64,000 nucleotides of DNA from Trabulsiella odontotermitis (lineage in GTDB: Bacteria > Pseudomonadota > Gammaproteobacteria > Enterobacterales > Enterobacteriaceae). Below the pieces are notes generated by a model. It searched no databases. It saw only the letters and a list, made by a program, of their open reading frames with translations, and had not been told where the DNA came from. The stretch's first letter is position 1. Each line of letters begins with the position of its first letter. Where the stretch lies: the NCBI RefSeq assembly GCF_001297775.1, contig NZ_LIFX01000008.1:124079-188078 (forward strand). Reading direction: 5' to 3'. The position numbers and the translations under genes were made by a program. Shown one piece after another: positions 40,669 through 50,819 of this stretch.

Positions 40669-40686
40669 TGTTTAGCATACAAAACA
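40669..40686 (+). promoter_or_regulatory. NadR operator of nadA-pnuC
   Basis: TGTTTAGCATACAAAACA, an imperfect inverted repeat fitting the NadR box TGTTTA-N6-TAAACA with one mismatch. It lies 73 nt upstream of nadA, where NadR represses NAD biosynthesis in E. coli and Salmonella. Confidence 0.75.
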
Positions 40687-40758
40687 CATAAGCCGTCAGT
40701 AGCTGCATCTCAGCGACCATAACGGCATTTTGTTAAGCCTGTAAAACGAGATTGCAAG

Positions 40759-41802
40759 ATGAGCGTAATGTTTGACCCCGAAACCGCCATTTATCCTTTT
40801 CCGCCGAAACCTGCGCCGTTAAGCATGGAGGAAAAGCATTTCTACCGCGAAAAAATCAAGCGTCTGCTGAAAGCGCGCGATGCGGTGATGGTGGCGCATT
40901 ACTACACCGATCCGGAAATCCAGCAACTGGCGGAAGAAACGGGTGGTTGCATTTCTGATTCGCTGGAAATGGCGCGTTTCGGTGCGAAGCATCCGGCATC
41001 CACGCTGCTGGTCGCTGGCGTGCGCTTTATGGGCGAAACCGCCAAAATCCTCAGTCCGGAAAAGACTATCCTGATGCCGACGCTGGCGGCTGAATGCTCG
41101 CTGGATCTCGGCTGCCCCAGCGACGCGTTTAATGCGTTTTGCGATGCGCACCCGGACCGCACGGTGGTGGTCTACGCCAATACGTCAGCGGCGGTAAAAG
41201 CGCGGGCAGACTGGGTTGTGACCTCCAGTATCGCCGTCGAGCTGATTGAGCATCTCGACAGCCTGGGCGAGAAAATTCTCTGGGCGCCGGATCGCCACCT
41301 CGGTCGTTATGTGCAAAAGCAGAGCGGGGCCGATGTGCTGTGCTGGCAGGGCGCCTGTATTGTTCATGACGAATTCAAAACGCAGGCGCTGACCCGTATG
41401 AAAGCGCTGTACCCGGATGCCGCGGTCCTCGTTCACCCGGAATCACCGCAGGCTATTGTTGATATGGCGGATGCGGTGGGTTCAACCAGCCAGCTGATTG
41501 CCGCGGCCCGAACGCTGCCTCATCAGCAACTTATTGTGGCGACCGATCGCGGGATTTTTTACAAAATGCAGCAGGCGGTACCGGAAAAAGAACTGCTGGA
41601 AGCGCCGACTGCGGGCGAGGGGGCCAGTTGCCGCAGTTGCGCGCATTGTCCGTGGATGGCGATGAACGGCTTAAAAGCGATTGCCGAAGGGCTGGAGAAC
41701 GGCGGTGCGGCGCACGAAATTCACGTTGATGCCGCGTTGCGGGAAGGTGCATTGCTGCCGCTCAACCGGATGCTCGATTTTGCGGCTACACTTCGTTCTT
41801 AA
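40759..41802 (+). CDS. nadA: Quinolinate synthase NadA
   Basis: A 4Fe-4S enzyme that condenses iminoaspartate with dihydroxyacetone phosphate to quinolinate in de novo NAD synthesis. The 347 residues (same as E. coli) contain [35 protein letters not shown] and the cluster cysteines in [19 protein letters not shown] and [14 protein letters not shown]. It is transcribed with pnuC, 28 nt downstream, and is controlled by the upstream NadR box. Confidence 0.97.
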   Translation: MSVMFDPETAIYPFPPKPAPLSMEEKHFYREKIKRLLKARDAVMVAHYYTDPEIQQLAEETGGCISDSLEMARFGAKHPASTLLVAGVRFMGETAKILSPEKTILMPTLAAECSLDLGCPSDAFNAFCDAHPDRTVVVYANTSAAVKARADWVVTSSIAVELIEHLDSLGEKILWAPDRHLGRYVQKQSGADVLCWQGACIVHDEFKTQALTRMKALYPDAAVLVHPESPQAIVDMADAVGSTSQLIAAARTLPHQQLIVATDRGIFYKMQQAVPEKELLEAPTAGEGASCRSCAHCPWMAMNGLKAIAEGLENGGAAHEIHVDAALREGALLPLNRMLDFAATLRS

Positions 41803-41830
41803 CAATTGACGTTACCTTGCGGGGTTATAA

Positions 41831-42550
41831 ATGGACTTCTTCAGCACGCAGAACATTCTGGTACACATTCCGATTGGCGCAGGCGGATACGATCTGTCAT
41901 GGATAGAAGCCGTCGGGACACTGGCAGGCTTATTGTGTATCTGGCTCGCCAGCCTCGAAAAAATCAGCAATTACTTTTTTGGCCTGATCAACGTCACGTT
42001 GTTCGCCATCATTTTCTTTCAGATCCAGCTGTATGCCAGCCTGCTGTTACAGCTCTTTTTCTTCGCCGCTAATATCTATGGCTGGTATGCGTGGTCACGG
42101 CAAACCAGTCAGCATGAGGCCGAACTACAAATTCGCTGGCTGCCGCTACCAAAAGCGATCACCTGGCTTGTCGTGTGCGTGGTGGCGATTGGGCTGATGA
42201 CGGTGTTTATCAATCCGGTCTTTGCTTTCCTGACGCGCATTGCGGTGTCTGTCATGCAGGCGCTGGGGTTGAACGTCGTTATGCCAGACCTGCAACCGGA
42301 TGCCTTCCCGTTCTGGGACTCCTGCATGATGGTGCTGTCGATTGTGGCGATGATCCTGATGACCCGCAAGTATGTCGAAAACTGGCTGCTGTGGGTGATC
42401 ATCAACGTTATCAGCGTCGCTATTTTTGCGTTGCAGGGCGTCTACGCGATGTCGCTGGAATATCTGCTGCTGACCTTCATCGCGCTCAACGGTAGCCGGA
42501 TGTGGATTAACAGCGCGCGTGAGCGAGGCTCTCACGCGCTTTCCAGCTAA
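41831..42550 (+). CDS. pnuC: Nicotinamide riboside transporter PnuC
   Basis: Inner-membrane facilitator for nicotinamide riboside uptake. The 239 residues (E. coli length) form about seven hydrophobic helices; PnuC family segments are [29 protein letters not shown] (split around the second leucine pair) and [11 protein letters not shown]. It ends tail-to-tail with zitB, overlapping it by four bases. Confidence 0.96.
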   Translation: MDFFSTQNILVHIPIGAGGYDLSWIEAVGTLAGLLCIWLASLEKISNYFFGLINVTLFAIIFFQIQLYASLLLQLFFFAANIYGWYAWSRQTSQHEAELQIRWLPLPKAITWLVVCVVAIGLMTVFINPVFAFLTRIAVSVMQALGLNVVMPDLQPDAFPFWDSCMMVLSIVAMILMTRKYVENWLLWVIINVISVAIFALQGVYAMSLEYLLLTFIALNGSRMWINSARERGSHALSS

Positions 42551-43491
42551 TGATGGTGTGAATGTCCATGCCCGGCGTGCAGCTCGTTAAGGCGGCATTC
42601 CGGGCCGCTACAGGGCTGGTACTCCATTTGTATCGTGGCATGCTCAATGCTGTAGTGATGCTCAAGGAAATGCTGGATGCGTTCGAGCAGCGCATCGTGG
42701 TCATGTGGCGGGATCACCTGAACATGCAGTGTCATGATCGGTTTCTCGCCCACCATCCAGACATGAACGTGGTGCACATCGCGGACTTCCGGTAATGCGC
42801 GGTTCAGTTTGCGCTTCAGTTCGCCAACGTCGATGGCGCGCGGCGCCCCTTCGAGCAGTTCGTTAACGCTTTCTTTCAGTAATTGCCAGGCGCTGCGAAG
42901 CACCAGGCACGACACCAGCACCGACAGGATCGGGTCAATCGGCGTCCAGCCGGTCAGCAGGATCACAATCGCCGCACCAATTGCACCGACCGAACCCAGC
43001 AAATCTCCCAGCACATGCAGCGCCGCGGCGCGCACGTTGAGATTCTTCTCTTCGCTGCCACGATGCAAAATCCAGAACGAAAAAATATTCGCCAGCAATC
43101 CGGCCACAGCGATCACCATCATGGTCACCCCGGCGACCGGTTGCGGATGGTAAAAACGTTGGATGGCCTCCCAGACAATCAGAAAGGTAATCACTACCAG
43201 CGCAATTGCATTCACAAACGCCGCAAGCGTGGTCAGACGCAGCCAGCCAAAGGTATGACGGTTATTAGGCGGGCGACGGGCGAAATGGACCGCCAGCAGG
43301 GCAAACAACAGCGCGGCGGCATCCGTCAGCATGTGCCCGGCATCAGCCAGCAGCGCCAGCGAGCCAGAGATAAGGCCGCCGATAACCTCGATAACCATAA
43401 AGCCCGCAGTAATCGCAAAAGCCAGCAGCAGCCGACGGGCATTGTCGTCCTGTGATTGTGGGGCAGGTGAGTGCGAATGGGAGTGCGCCAT
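42547..43491 (-). CDS. zitB: Zinc/cation diffusion facilitator ZitB
   Basis: CDF-family Zn2+/H+ antiporter exporting zinc from the cytoplasm. The 314 residues show His-rich ends (HSHSHSP at the N-terminus, [10 protein letters not shown] at the C-terminus), six membrane helices with zinc-site motifs [13 protein letters not shown] and HVLGDLLGS, and a cytoplasmic C-terminal domain ([16 protein letters not shown]). Length agrees with E. coli ZitB (313). Confidence 0.96.
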   Translation of the reverse strand: MAHSHSHSPAPQSQDDNARRLLLAFAITAGFMVIEVIGGLISGSLALLADAGHMLTDAAALLFALLAVHFARRPPNNRHTFGWLRLTTLAAFVNAIALVVITFLIVWEAIQRFYHPQPVAGVTMMVIAVAGLLANIFSFWILHRGSEEKNLNVRAAALHVLGDLLGSVGAIGAAIVILLTGWTPIDPILSVLVSCLVLRSAWQLLKESVNELLEGAPRAIDVGELKRKLNRALPEVRDVHHVHVWMVGEKPIMTLHVQVIPPHDHDALLERIQHFLEHHYSIEHATIQMEYQPCSGPECRLNELHAGHGHSHHH

Positions 43492-43555
43492 AACGTCGTC
43501 CTGATTATTTAAACTTTATGTCAGACATCATTACAGATCTTTGCTGATTGCGCAT

Positions 43556-43581
43556 ACAAATAAGGAGAGCCGAAGCTCTCC
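43556..43581 (-). terminator. Terminator of ybgS
   Basis: Minus strand GGAGAGC-TTCG-GCTCTCC with an extra-stable UUCG loop, then TTATTTGT. It lies 25 nt after the ybgS stop. Confidence 0.75.
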
Positions 43582-43605
43582 ATTGACGTGTGCAGAAGGG
43601 GAGGG

Positions 43606-43974
43606 TTACTGCGTGGTACCGTCCGTTTTGGTGTTAACATCGTTATTGATGCCGTCACCCGTCTGGACTTTCTTGTTGATGTCAGGACATTTACCGTCTT
43701 TACACATCGTATTCTTGTGCACTTCGTCTTTGGTCATCCCTTCCTGATTCATATTGCTGGAGGAATCATTGGGATGAAGCATGGTGCCGCCGGTGTTGAT
43801 CTGGCTGTTATCAACATTATTCGGCGCGGTGTTCTGACGCGCGTCAGGCGCCACCTGACCGGCTTCTGCCGCCGCGTTGGCATCGCCGTTGCTGGCCGAG
43901 GCGGCCAGCGCTGCGCCGCTGGTCAGAGAGAGGGTTGCCGTCAGGAAAAGTGAGGCTAATTTATTCATTTTCAT
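43606..43974 (-). CDS. ybgS: Exported protein YbgS
   Basis: A small secreted protein of unknown function found in enterobacteria. ATG 43974 gives 122 residues (E. coli 126) with a signal peptide [17 protein letters not shown] followed by TSGAALAA. The mature part is low-complexity, Asn/Asp/Gly/Ala-rich, with a conserved C-terminal segment containing two cysteines ([17 protein letters not shown]) and [11 protein letters not shown]. An in-frame start at 44019 has no support. Transcribed alone, divergently from aroG. Confidence 0.9.
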   Translation of the reverse strand: MKMNKLASLFLTATLSLTSGAALAASASNGDANAAAEAGQVAPDARQNTAPNNVDNSQINTGGTMLHPNDSSSNMNQEGMTKDEVHKNTMCKDGKCPDINKKVQTGDGINNDVNTKTDGTTQ

Positions 43975-44206
43975 AAAGATGCTCCTGTTCTGGTCGTTAC
44001 GTCGGATAACTTCTTCCAACAGTGCATGCGCGAAGGCTATACGCCCTCAATGAGGTTAAAAATTCCATCTGCCTGATTTAACTCAGCATGGAATTTTATT
44101 AAGTGGCAAAAACAGAGTGTTTCAAAGTAAAAATTGTAGACGCGATCTCACTTTTCGCTACTTTGTGGCGAATTTATCTGGAATTCCAGGAATTATCCGT
44201 CCTGAG

Positions 44207-44224
44207 TGTAAAAGCCCGTTTACA
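44207..44224 (+). promoter_or_regulatory. TyrR box of aroG
   Basis: TGTAAAAGCCCGTTTACA is a perfect TGTAAA-N6-TTTACA TyrR box, 70 nt before the aroG start. TyrR with phenylalanine represses aroG in E. coli. The rest of the ybgS-aroG gap (43975-44294) shows no gene. Confidence 0.92.
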
Positions 44225-44294
44225 CTTTCTGACCGACAAGTTAGATTGAAAGGATTGCACTCAATCAGATAAGTATGGCAACGCTGGAAAGATG

Positions 44295-45347
44295 ATGAAT
44301 TATCAGAACGACGATTTACGCATTAAAGAGATCAACGAGTTATTGCCCCCTGTCGCACTCCTTGAAAAATTCCCCGCTACGAAAAATGCTGCGAACACGG
44401 TTTCACATGCCCGTAAAGCGATTCACCAGATCCTGAAAGGCAATGACGATCGTCTGCTGGTGGTAATTGGCCCATGCTCCATTCACGATCCGGTTGCGGC
44501 GAAAGAGTATGCGTCCCGCCTGCTGGCGCTGCGTGAGGCGCTGAAAGGCGAGCTGGAAATCGTCATGCGCGTCTATTTTGAAAAGCCGCGTACTACCGTG
44601 GGCTGGAAAGGGCTGATTAACGATCCGCACATGGATAACAGCTTCCAGATCAACGACGGTCTGCGTATCGCGCGCAAACTGCTGCTGGAGATTAACGACA
44701 GCGGCCTGCCCGCAGCGGGCGAGTTTCTGGATATGATCACGCCGCAGTATCTTGCCGATCTGATGAGCTGGGGCGCTATCGGCGCGCGAACCACGGAATC
44801 TCAGGTACACCGCGAGCTGGCGTCTGGTCTTTCCTGCCCGGTAGGTTTTAAAAACGGCACTGACGGCACAATCAAAGTGGCGATCGACGCCATTAACGCC
44901 GCCGGAGCGCCGCACTGCTTCCTGTCAGTCACCAAGTGGGGCCATTCCGCCATTGTGAATACCGGCGGTAACGGCGACTGCCACATCATTCTGCGCGGCG
45001 GTAAAGCGCCGAACTACAGTGCGGAGCATGTTGCAGAGGTTAAAGCGGGGCTGAAAAAAGCGGGCCTGCCAGAGCAGGTGATGATCGACTTCAGTCATGC
45101 CAATTCCTGCAAGCAGTTTAAAAAACAGATGGATGTCGCGCAGAATGTCTGCGAGCAGATTGTTAACGGTGAGAAAGCGATCATCGGCGTGATGATTGAA
45201 AGCCATCTGGTTGAAGGCAATCAGAGTCTGGAAAGCGGTGAGCCGCTGGTCTACGGCAAAAGCGTGACGGATGCCTGCATCGGCTGGGATGATACCGAAA
45301 TCGTTCTGCGTCAGTTGTCGAACGCAGTGAAAGCGCGTCGCGGTTAA
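44295..45347 (+). CDS. aroG: 3-deoxy-7-phosphoheptulonate synthase, Phe-sensitive
   Basis: First enzyme of the shikimate pathway, joining PEP and erythrose-4-phosphate; this isozyme is feedback-inhibited by phenylalanine. ATG 44295 gives 350 residues starting MNYQNDDLRIKEINELLPP, as in E. coli AroG; the adjacent ATG at 44292 would add one Met. Motifs include VVIGPCSIHDP, RVYFEKPRTTVGWKG, GARTTESQVHRELASGLS and IDFSHANSCKQ. The TyrR box upstream and sequence distinguish it from AroF and AroH. Confidence 0.97.
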   Translation: MNYQNDDLRIKEINELLPPVALLEKFPATKNAANTVSHARKAIHQILKGNDDRLLVVIGPCSIHDPVAAKEYASRLLALREALKGELEIVMRVYFEKPRTTVGWKGLINDPHMDNSFQINDGLRIARKLLLEINDSGLPAAGEFLDMITPQYLADLMSWGAIGARTTESQVHRELASGLSCPVGFKNGTDGTIKVAIDAINAAGAPHCFLSVTKWGHSAIVNTGGNGDCHIILRGGKAPNYSAEHVAEVKAGLKKAGLPEQVMIDFSHANSCKQFKKQMDVAQNVCEQIVNGEKAIIGVMIESHLVEGNQSLESGEPLVYGKSVTDACIGWDDTEIVLRQLSNAVKARRG

Positions 45348-45362
45348 GCGCGTGGTGGACAG

Positions 45363-45391
45363 AAAAAAGGCCCGGTTCCGGGCCTTTTTTA
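45363..45391. terminator. Bidirectional terminator between aroG and gpmA
   Basis: AAAAAAGGCCCGG-TT-CCGGGCCTTTTTT is symmetrical, with a T run on both strands, and abuts the gpmA stop codon. Confidence 0.93.
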
Positions 45392-46144
45392 TTACTTCGC
45401 TTTACCCTGGTTCGCCACCGCGGCCGCTTTCGCAGCGATTTCGTCGGCGTTACCCAGATAGTAGTGTTTGATCGGCTTGAAGTTCTCGTCGAATTCATAC
45501 ACCAGCGGGACGCCGGTCGGGATGTTCAGTTCAAGAATTTCATCTTCGCCCATCTTGTCGAGGTATTTCACCAGCGCACGCAGGGAGTTGCCGTGAGCGG
45601 CAATAATCACGCGCTCGCCGCTTTTCAGGCGCGGCAGAATGGTTTCGTTCCAGTATGGCACTACGCGATCGATGGTCAGCGCCAGGCTTTCAGTCAGCGG
45701 CAGCTCTTTTTCGGTCAGTTTCGCATAGCGTGGATCGTGGCCCGGATAACGCTCGTCATCTTTGGTCAGCTCCGGCGGGGTCACCGCAAAACCACGGCGC
45801 CACTGTTTAACCTGCTCGTCACCGTATTTCTCGGCGGTTTCCGCTTTGTTCAGACCCTGCAACGCACCGTAATGACGCTCGTTCAGTTTCCAGGATTTTT
45901 CAACCGGCAGCCAGGCCTGATCCAGTTCATCCAGCACGTTCCACAGGGTGTGGATGGCACGTTTCAGCACAGAGGTATAAGCAAAATCAAAGCTGAAGCC
46001 TTCTTCCTTCAGCAGTTTACCCGCCGCTTTGGCTTCGCTCACGCCTTTCTCAGACAGGTCAACGTCATACCAACCGGTGAAGCGGTTTTCGTTGTTCCAC
46101 TGGCTTTCGCCGTGGCGAACCAGAACCAGCTTAGTTACAGCCAT
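45392..46144 (-). CDS. gpmA: 2,3-bisphosphoglycerate-dependent phosphoglycerate mutase
   Basis: Glycolytic interconversion of 3- and 2-phosphoglycerate. The 250 residues (same as E. coli) have the phosphohistidine motif [10 protein letters not shown] (H11), [15 protein letters not shown], and the second histidine in [15 protein letters not shown] Fur-like box lies in its promoter. Confidence 0.97.
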   Translation of the reverse strand: MAVTKLVLVRHGESQWNNENRFTGWYDVDLSEKGVSEAKAAGKLLKEEGFSFDFAYTSVLKRAIHTLWNVLDELDQAWLPVEKSWKLNERHYGALQGLNKAETAEKYGDEQVKQWRRGFAVTPPELTKDDERYPGHDPRYAKLTEKELPLTESLALTIDRVVPYWNETILPRLKSGERVIIAAHGNSLRALVKYLDKMGEDEILELNIPTGVPLVYEFDENFKPIKHYYLGNADEIAAKAAAVANQGKAK

Positions 46145-46170
46145 ATCCTACTCCTCAAGCTTTTATTTTG

Positions 46171-46189
46171 AATGATAACAATTCTCATT
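46171..46189 (-). promoter_or_regulatory. Fur-like box upstream of gpmA
   Basis: AATGATAACAATTCTCATT contains the 7-1-7 heptamer pattern TGATAAC-A-ATTCTCA close to the Fur consensus TGATAAT-N-ATTATCA, about 30 nt upstream of the gpmA start. gpmA is a known Fur target in E. coli. Confidence 0.75.
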
Positions 46190-46322
46190 ATATTGCCCGG
46201 ACAACACCCGCAGCAACGCTTATCCATAACCATAGCGAAAATAGCGCCTGAGTGTAAGATGCTTGTGAATCCGGGGTTATGATTTTGTCTGCGAATGGCG
46301 CTATTTTCAGCAAATTGCGATG

Positions 46323-46346
46323 AAAAAACCCTCCATCAGGAGGGTT
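46323..46346 (-). terminator. Terminator of galETKM
   Basis: Minus strand AACCCTCC-TGAT-GGAGGGTT followed by TTTT, just after the galM stop. Confidence 0.88.
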
Positions 46347-46351
46347 CGGGA

Positions 46352-47392
46352 TTAGCGGGGGATGAACTGATATTCCGTGAGGCTGATGTACTCCTCACCG
46401 GGAAGCAGAATACAGTCGGGCTGCGGCCATTCCGGGTGGTTCGGGCTGTCGGGCAGGAATTCGCTCTCCAGCGCCAGACCCTGCCAGTCGCTGTAGGGCT
46501 CAGCTTCACGCGACGGCGTGCCGCCGAGATAATTACCGGAGTAGAATTGCAGGGCAGGCGCAGAGGTGTATACCGCCAGTTGCAGTTTTTCATCCTGCGA
46601 CCAGACGCGGGCCACCGGTTCACGCACATTACCTTTTGCCTGTAACAGAAACGCGTGGTCGTAGCCTTTCACTTTTTTCTGGTCGTCATCGCTGAGGAAA
46701 TCCTGCGCAATGCGTTTTGGCGTGCGGAAATCAAAGCTGGTATTCGCCACGCTTTTCAGCCCCTCGCGCGGAATGCCCATCTCGTCCACCGGCAGATAAT
46801 CATCGGCGAGGATCTGCAACTTATGCTGTCGCACGTCACCCTGCACGCCATCGAGGTTAAAGTAGACGTGATTAGTCAGGTTGATCGGGCAGGCTTTGTC
46901 GACTGTGGCACGATACTCAATGGAAATCCGGCAGTCGTCTGTCAGACGATACCGCGCCAGGGCGGTGAGGTTGCCGGGATAGCCCTGATCGCCATCGTCA
47001 GAGACCAGCGTAAACAGGACTTCGTCGTCGTTCTGGCTGAGGATCTGCCAGCGACGTTTGTCGAATCCGTCCGGGCCGCCGTGAAGCTGGTTGGCGCCCT
47101 GACTCGGCACCAGTTCAATGGTGTTGTCATTCAGCGTGTAGCGGCTGTCAGCGATGCGGTTGGCGTAACGTCCTACCGACGCGCCAAGAAAGGCCGCCTG
47201 TTGCGGATACTGTTCCGGGCTCGCGCAGCCGAGCAGCGCTTCACGTACGCCGCCGTCAGAAAGGGGTATGCGGGCGGAAAGCAGCGTGGCTCCCCAGTCC
47301 ATCAGCGTGACGACCATCCCGGCGCGGTTACGCAGCGTCAGCAGTCGAAAGGGCTGACCATCCGGGGCCAGCACAGGTGTCTCATTCAGCAC
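46352..47392 (-). CDS. galM: Galactose mutarotase (aldose 1-epimerase)
   Basis: Converts beta- to alpha-D-galactose for galactokinase. GTG at 47392 gives 346 residues ([20 protein letters not shown]), the E. coli length; the longer ATG frame to 47455 lies inside galK. Active-site segments are [26 protein letters not shown] and [18 protein letters not shown]. It overlaps the 3' end of galK by 11 bases. Confidence 0.95.
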   Translation of the reverse strand: MLNETPVLAPDGQPFRLLTLRNRAGMVVTLMDWGATLLSARIPLSDGGVREALLGCASPEQYPQQAAFLGASVGRYANRIADSRYTLNDNTIELVPSQGANQLHGGPDGFDKRRWQILSQNDDEVLFTLVSDDGDQGYPGNLTALARYRLTDDCRISIEYRATVDKACPINLTNHVYFNLDGVQGDVRQHKLQILADDYLPVDEMGIPREGLKSVANTSFDFRTPKRIAQDFLSDDDQKKVKGYDHAFLLQAKGNVREPVARVWSQDEKLQLAVYTSAPALQFYSGNYLGGTPSREAEPYSDWQGLALESEFLPDSPNHPEWPQPDCILLPGEEYISLTEYQFIPR

Positions 47393-48533
47393 GGCCTGCT
47401 CCTTGTGAAGGTTTGCAAACGTAGAAGGTCTCTTTGATGCCGGTTCTGGATTCATACTGCGCGGCTACCGCTTGTTGCACGGTATCAACCAGATTTTCCG
47501 GTACCAGCGCTACGACGCAGCCGCCGAAGCCGCCGCCAGTCATGCGCACACCGCCTTTATCGCCAATGGCTGCTTTTACAATCTCAACCAGCGTGTCGAT
47601 TTGCGGCACGGTGATTTCGAAATCATCACGCATTGAGGCGTGGGATTCGGCCATCAGTTTCCCCATGCGTTGCAGATCGCCTTTTTCCAGCGCATCGGCG
47701 GCTTCCACCGTACGGGCGTTTTCGGTCAGCACGTGGCGCACGCGTTTCGCTACCAGCGGATCGAGTTCATTCGCCACGGCGTTAAACTGTGCCAGTGTAA
47801 CGTCGCGTAGCGCGGGTTGCTGGAAGAAACGCGCCCCGGTCTCGCACTGCTGGCGACGGGTGTTATATTCGCTGCCGACCAGCGTACGTTTAAAGTTACT
47901 GTTGATGATGATCACCGCGACGCCTTTTGGCATCGATACCGCTTTGCTGCCAAGTGTGCGGCAGTCGATCAGTAATGCATGATCTTTCTTACCGAGTGCG
48001 GAAATCAGCTGATCCATAATGCCGCAGTTGCAGCCGACAAACTGGTTTTCCGCTTCCTGACCGTTCAGCGCGATTTGCGTGCCGTCGAGCGGCAGGTGAT
48101 ACAGTTGCTGGAGAACAGTACCGACCGCCACTTCCAGCGAGGCGGATGAGCTTAAGCCCGCGCCCTGCGGCACGTTGCCGCTGATCACCATATCCACGCC
48201 GCCAAAGTTGCGGTCGCGTTTTTGCAGGTGTTTCACCACCCCGCGCACGTAGTTTGACCACTGCTGGCTGTCGTGGGTCACAATCGGCGCGTCCAGCGAG
48301 AACTCGTCGATTTGATTGTCATAGTCGGCGGCAATGACGCGCACCGTGCGGTCGTTACGCGCCGCGCAACTGATCACCGTCTGGTAATCAATAGCGCACG
48401 GCAGCACAAAACCATCATTATAGTCGGTGTGTTCACCGATCAAATTCACGCGGCCTGGCGCCTGGATAACGTGGGTGGCAGGGTAGCCAAATTTTTCAGC
48501 AAACAGGGATTGGGTTTTATCTTTCAGACTCAT
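47382..48533 (-). CDS. galK: Galactokinase
   Basis: GHMP kinase phosphorylating galactose at C1 in the Leloir pathway. The 383 residues carry the galactokinase signature [19 protein letters not shown], the ATP-site motif [13 protein letters not shown] and the C-terminal [11 protein letters not shown]. It ends GAGRAE, one residue longer than E. coli GalK. It starts two bases after the galT stop. Confidence 0.97.
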   Translation of the reverse strand: MSLKDKTQSLFAEKFGYPATHVIQAPGRVNLIGEHTDYNDGFVLPCAIDYQTVISCAARNDRTVRVIAADYDNQIDEFSLDAPIVTHDSQQWSNYVRGVVKHLQKRDRNFGGVDMVISGNVPQGAGLSSSASLEVAVGTVLQQLYHLPLDGTQIALNGQEAENQFVGCNCGIMDQLISALGKKDHALLIDCRTLGSKAVSMPKGVAVIIINSNFKRTLVGSEYNTRRQQCETGARFFQQPALRDVTLAQFNAVANELDPLVAKRVRHVLTENARTVEAADALEKGDLQRMGKLMAESHASMRDDFEITVPQIDTLVEIVKAAIGDKGGVRMTGGGFGGCVVALVPENLVDTVQQAVAAQYESRTGIKETFYVCKPSQGAGRAE

Positions 48534-48535
48534 TG

Positions 48536-49582
48536 TTATTCTCCGGATTCGCGAAAATGAATATCGCTGACGGCACGCAGACGTTCAGCCGCCTGTTCTG
48601 CCGTAAGGTCGCGCTGGGTTTCCGCCAGCATTTCATAACCGACCATAAATTTGCGGACGGTAGCCGAACGCAATAAGGGCGGATAGAAATGGGCATGTAA
48701 CTGCCAGTGCGAGTGTTCGTCGTTGGTAAACGGCGCGCCGTGCCAGCCCATCGAGTAGGGGAATGAGCACTGGAACAGATTGTCGTAACGGCTGGTCAGT
48801 TTTTTCAGCGCCAGCGCCAGGTCGCTGCGTTGTGCGTCGCTGAGATCAGGCATCCGCAGAACGTGCGCTTTCGGCAGCAGCAGCGTTTCAAACGGCCACG
48901 CCGCCCAGTAGGGCACTACCGCCAGCCAGTGTTCGGTTTCCACTACCGTGCGGCTGCCGTCCGCCTGTTCACGTTGAACGTAATCCAGCAGCATCGGCGA
49001 ACCGTACTGTTGAAAATACTCACGTTGCAGCCGGTCTTCGCGTTCGGCTTCGTTCGGCAGAAAACTGTTTGCCCACACCTGGCCATGCGGATGCGGGTTG
49101 GAGCAGCCCATCGCCGCGCCTTTGTTTTCAAACACCTGCACCCACGGATACGTTTCCCCCAGCTCAGCGGTTTGCTGTTGCCAGGTTCTGACCACCTCTT
49201 CCAGCGCGCTGACGCTCAGTTCCGGCAGCGTTTTGCTGTGATCCGGTGAGAAGCAGATCACCCGACTGGTGCCACGCGCGCTCTGGCAACGCATCAGCGG
49301 ATCATCGCTTTCCGGCGCGGCAGGTGTGTCTGCCATCAGCGCCGCGAAATCGTTGGTAAAGACGTAGGTGCCGGGGTAGTCCGGGTTTTTATCCCCGGTT
49401 ACGCGGGTATTGCCCGGGCAGAGAAAACAGTCGGGATCGTGAGCTGGCAGCGTCTGCTTAGCCGGCGTTTCCTGCGCCCCTTGCCAGGGGCGTTTCGCGC
49501 GATGCGGAGAAACTAAGATCCATTGCCCGGTCAGCGGGTTATAACGACGATGCGGGTGGTCGACGGGATTAAAGCGCTCCAT
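48536..49582 (-). CDS. galT: Galactose-1-phosphate uridylyltransferase
   Basis: Transfers UMP between UDP-glucose and galactose-1-phosphate through a uridylyl-histidine. The 348 residues from ATG 49582 ([20 protein letters not shown]) match the E. coli length; 26 further upstream codons overlap galE and are rejected. The active-site segment is [16 protein letters not shown] (catalytic His about residue 166), with zinc ligands near CFLCPGN. It lies 13 nt after galE. Confidence 0.97.
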   Translation of the reverse strand: MERFNPVDHPHRRYNPLTGQWILVSPHRAKRPWQGAQETPAKQTLPAHDPDCFLCPGNTRVTGDKNPDYPGTYVFTNDFAALMADTPAAPESDDPLMRCQSARGTSRVICFSPDHSKTLPELSVSALEEVVRTWQQQTAELGETYPWVQVFENKGAAMGCSNPHPHGQVWANSFLPNEAEREDRLQREYFQQYGSPMLLDYVQREQADGSRTVVETEHWLAVVPYWAAWPFETLLLPKAHVLRMPDLSDAQRSDLALALKKLTSRYDNLFQCSFPYSMGWHGAPFTNDEHSHWQLHAHFYPPLLRSATVRKFMVGYEMLAETQRDLTAEQAAERLRAVSDIHFRESGE

Positions 49583-49595
49583 TACATGTAGTTCC

Positions 49596-50612
49596 TTAGT
49601 CTGCATAGCCCTGAGGATGACGGGACTGCCAGTGCCAGGTGTCCTGCGCCATCTGGTCAAGATCGCGGGTCACGCGCCAGTTCAGCTCTTTATCGGCTTT
49701 GCTGGCATCGGCCCAGTAAGCGGGAAGATCGCCATCACGACGAGGGGCAAAATGATAATTCACCGGTTTGCCGCAGGCTTTGCTGAACGCATTGACCACG
49801 TCCAGCACGCTGCTGCCGATGCCTGCACCGAGGTTATAAATGTGCACGCCCGGTTTACCGGCCAGTTTTTCCATGGCGGCAACGTGGCCATCAGCGAGAT
49901 CCATCACGTGGATGTAATCACGCACGCCCGTGCCGTCTGCCGTTGGGTAATCATTGCCGAACACCGCCAGCGATTCGCGACGACCGACCGCCACCTGCGC
50001 GATGTACGGCATCAGGTTATTCGGAATGCCCTGCGGATCTTCACCCATATCGCCTGACGGATGCGCGCCAACCGGGTTGAAGTAGCGCAGCAGCGCAATG
50101 CTCCACTCCGGCTGTGCTTTTTGCAGGTCGGTGAGGATTTGTTCGACCATCAGTTTGCTTTTGCCATACGGGCTTTGTGGCGTCCCGGTCGGGAAACTTT
50201 CAACGTAAGGAATTTTGGGCTGATCGCCATAGACGGTGGCAGAAGAACTGAAGATGAAGTTTTTGATGTTCGCGGCGCGCATCGCGGAAATCAGGCGAAG
50301 CGTACCGTTAACGTTGTTATCATAGTATTCAAGCGGTTTGGTGACGGATTCGCCCACCGCTTTCAGACCAGCGAAATGGATCACTGTATCGATGGCGTGA
50401 TCGTGCAGAATTTCCGTCATCAGCGCTTCATTGCGAATATCGCCTTTCACGAAGGTTGCCTGTTTACCGCCCAGACGTTCAATCACCGGCAACACGCTGC
50501 GCTTACTGTTACAGAGGTTATCAAGAATGATGACGTCATGACCCTGCAGCAGCAATTGCACGCTGGTATGACTTCCTATGTAACCGCTACCACCTGTGAC
50601 CAGTACTCTCAT
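49596..50612 (-). CDS. galE: UDP-glucose 4-epimerase
   Basis: NAD-dependent short-chain dehydrogenase-type epimerase interconverting UDP-galactose and UDP-glucose. The 338 residues from ATG 50612 start [15 protein letters not shown] (Rossmann motif) and contain SSSATVYGD and the catalytic tyrosine in [12 protein letters not shown] (about Y149). The leading gene of galETKM; GGAGCG precedes the ATG. The internal gal operator lies within its first codons. Confidence 0.98.
   Translation of the reverse strand: MRVLVTGGSGYIGSHTSVQLLLQGHDVIILDNLCNSKRSVLPVIERLGGKQATFVKGDIRNEALMTEILHDHAIDTVIHFAGLKAVGESVTKPLEYYDNNVNGTLRLISAMRAANIKNFIFSSSATVYGDQPKIPYVESFPTGTPQSPYGKSKLMVEQILTDLQKAQPEWSIALLRYFNPVGAHPSGDMGEDPQGIPNNLMPYIAQVAVGRRESLAVFGNDYPTADGTGVRDYIHVMDLADGHVAAMEKLAGKPGVHIYNLGAGIGSSVLDVVNAFSKACGKPVNYHFAPRRDGDLPAYWADASKADKELNWRVTRDLDQMAQDTWHWQSRHPQGYAD
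50578..50593 (-). promoter_or_regulatory. Internal gal operator within galE
   Basis: Minus strand GTGGTAGCGGTTACAT, the same 16 bases as the E. coli gal internal operator, inside galE codons 7-12. With the external operator it permits the GalR/HU repression loop. Confidence 0.9.
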
Positions 50613-50649
50613 GATTCGCTCCATTAGGCTTATGGTATGTAATAACCTT

Positions 50650-50693
50650 AGCATAACAGAGAAGTCAAAAGTGTGACATGGGATAAACTAGTG
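50650..50693 (-). promoter_or_regulatory. gal promoter and CRP site
   Basis: On the minus strand the CRP site is TGTCACACTT-type text (TGTGACATGGGATAAACTAG on plus, 50672-50691), followed by TATGCTAA, the gal -10 region. The arrangement CRP-promoter-galE start matches E. coli gal. Confidence 0.8.
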
Positions 50694-50706
50694 GAATCGT
50701 TTACAC
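50691..50706 (-). promoter_or_regulatory. External gal operator
   Basis: Minus strand GTGTAAACGATTCCAC, identical to the E. coli gal external operator, recognised by GalR and GalS. It sits 79 bp upstream of the galE start and 113 bp (centre to centre) from the internal operator. Confidence 0.92.
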
Positions 50707-50783
50707 GCCTGACATATTGTGAGGGGCGCTGTTTTTTCCCATTATAAAACAAGGGCGATGCGAAGAGACGATGCCATTTATCT

Positions 50784-50807
50784 GAAAAACGGAGGCAAAA
50801 CCTCCGT
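50784..50807 (-). terminator. Terminator of modF
   Basis: Minus strand ACGGAGG-TTTTG-CCTCCGT followed by TTTTCAG, 13 nt after the modF stop. Confidence 0.85.
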
Positions 50808-50819
50808 CAGGGAAGGGGA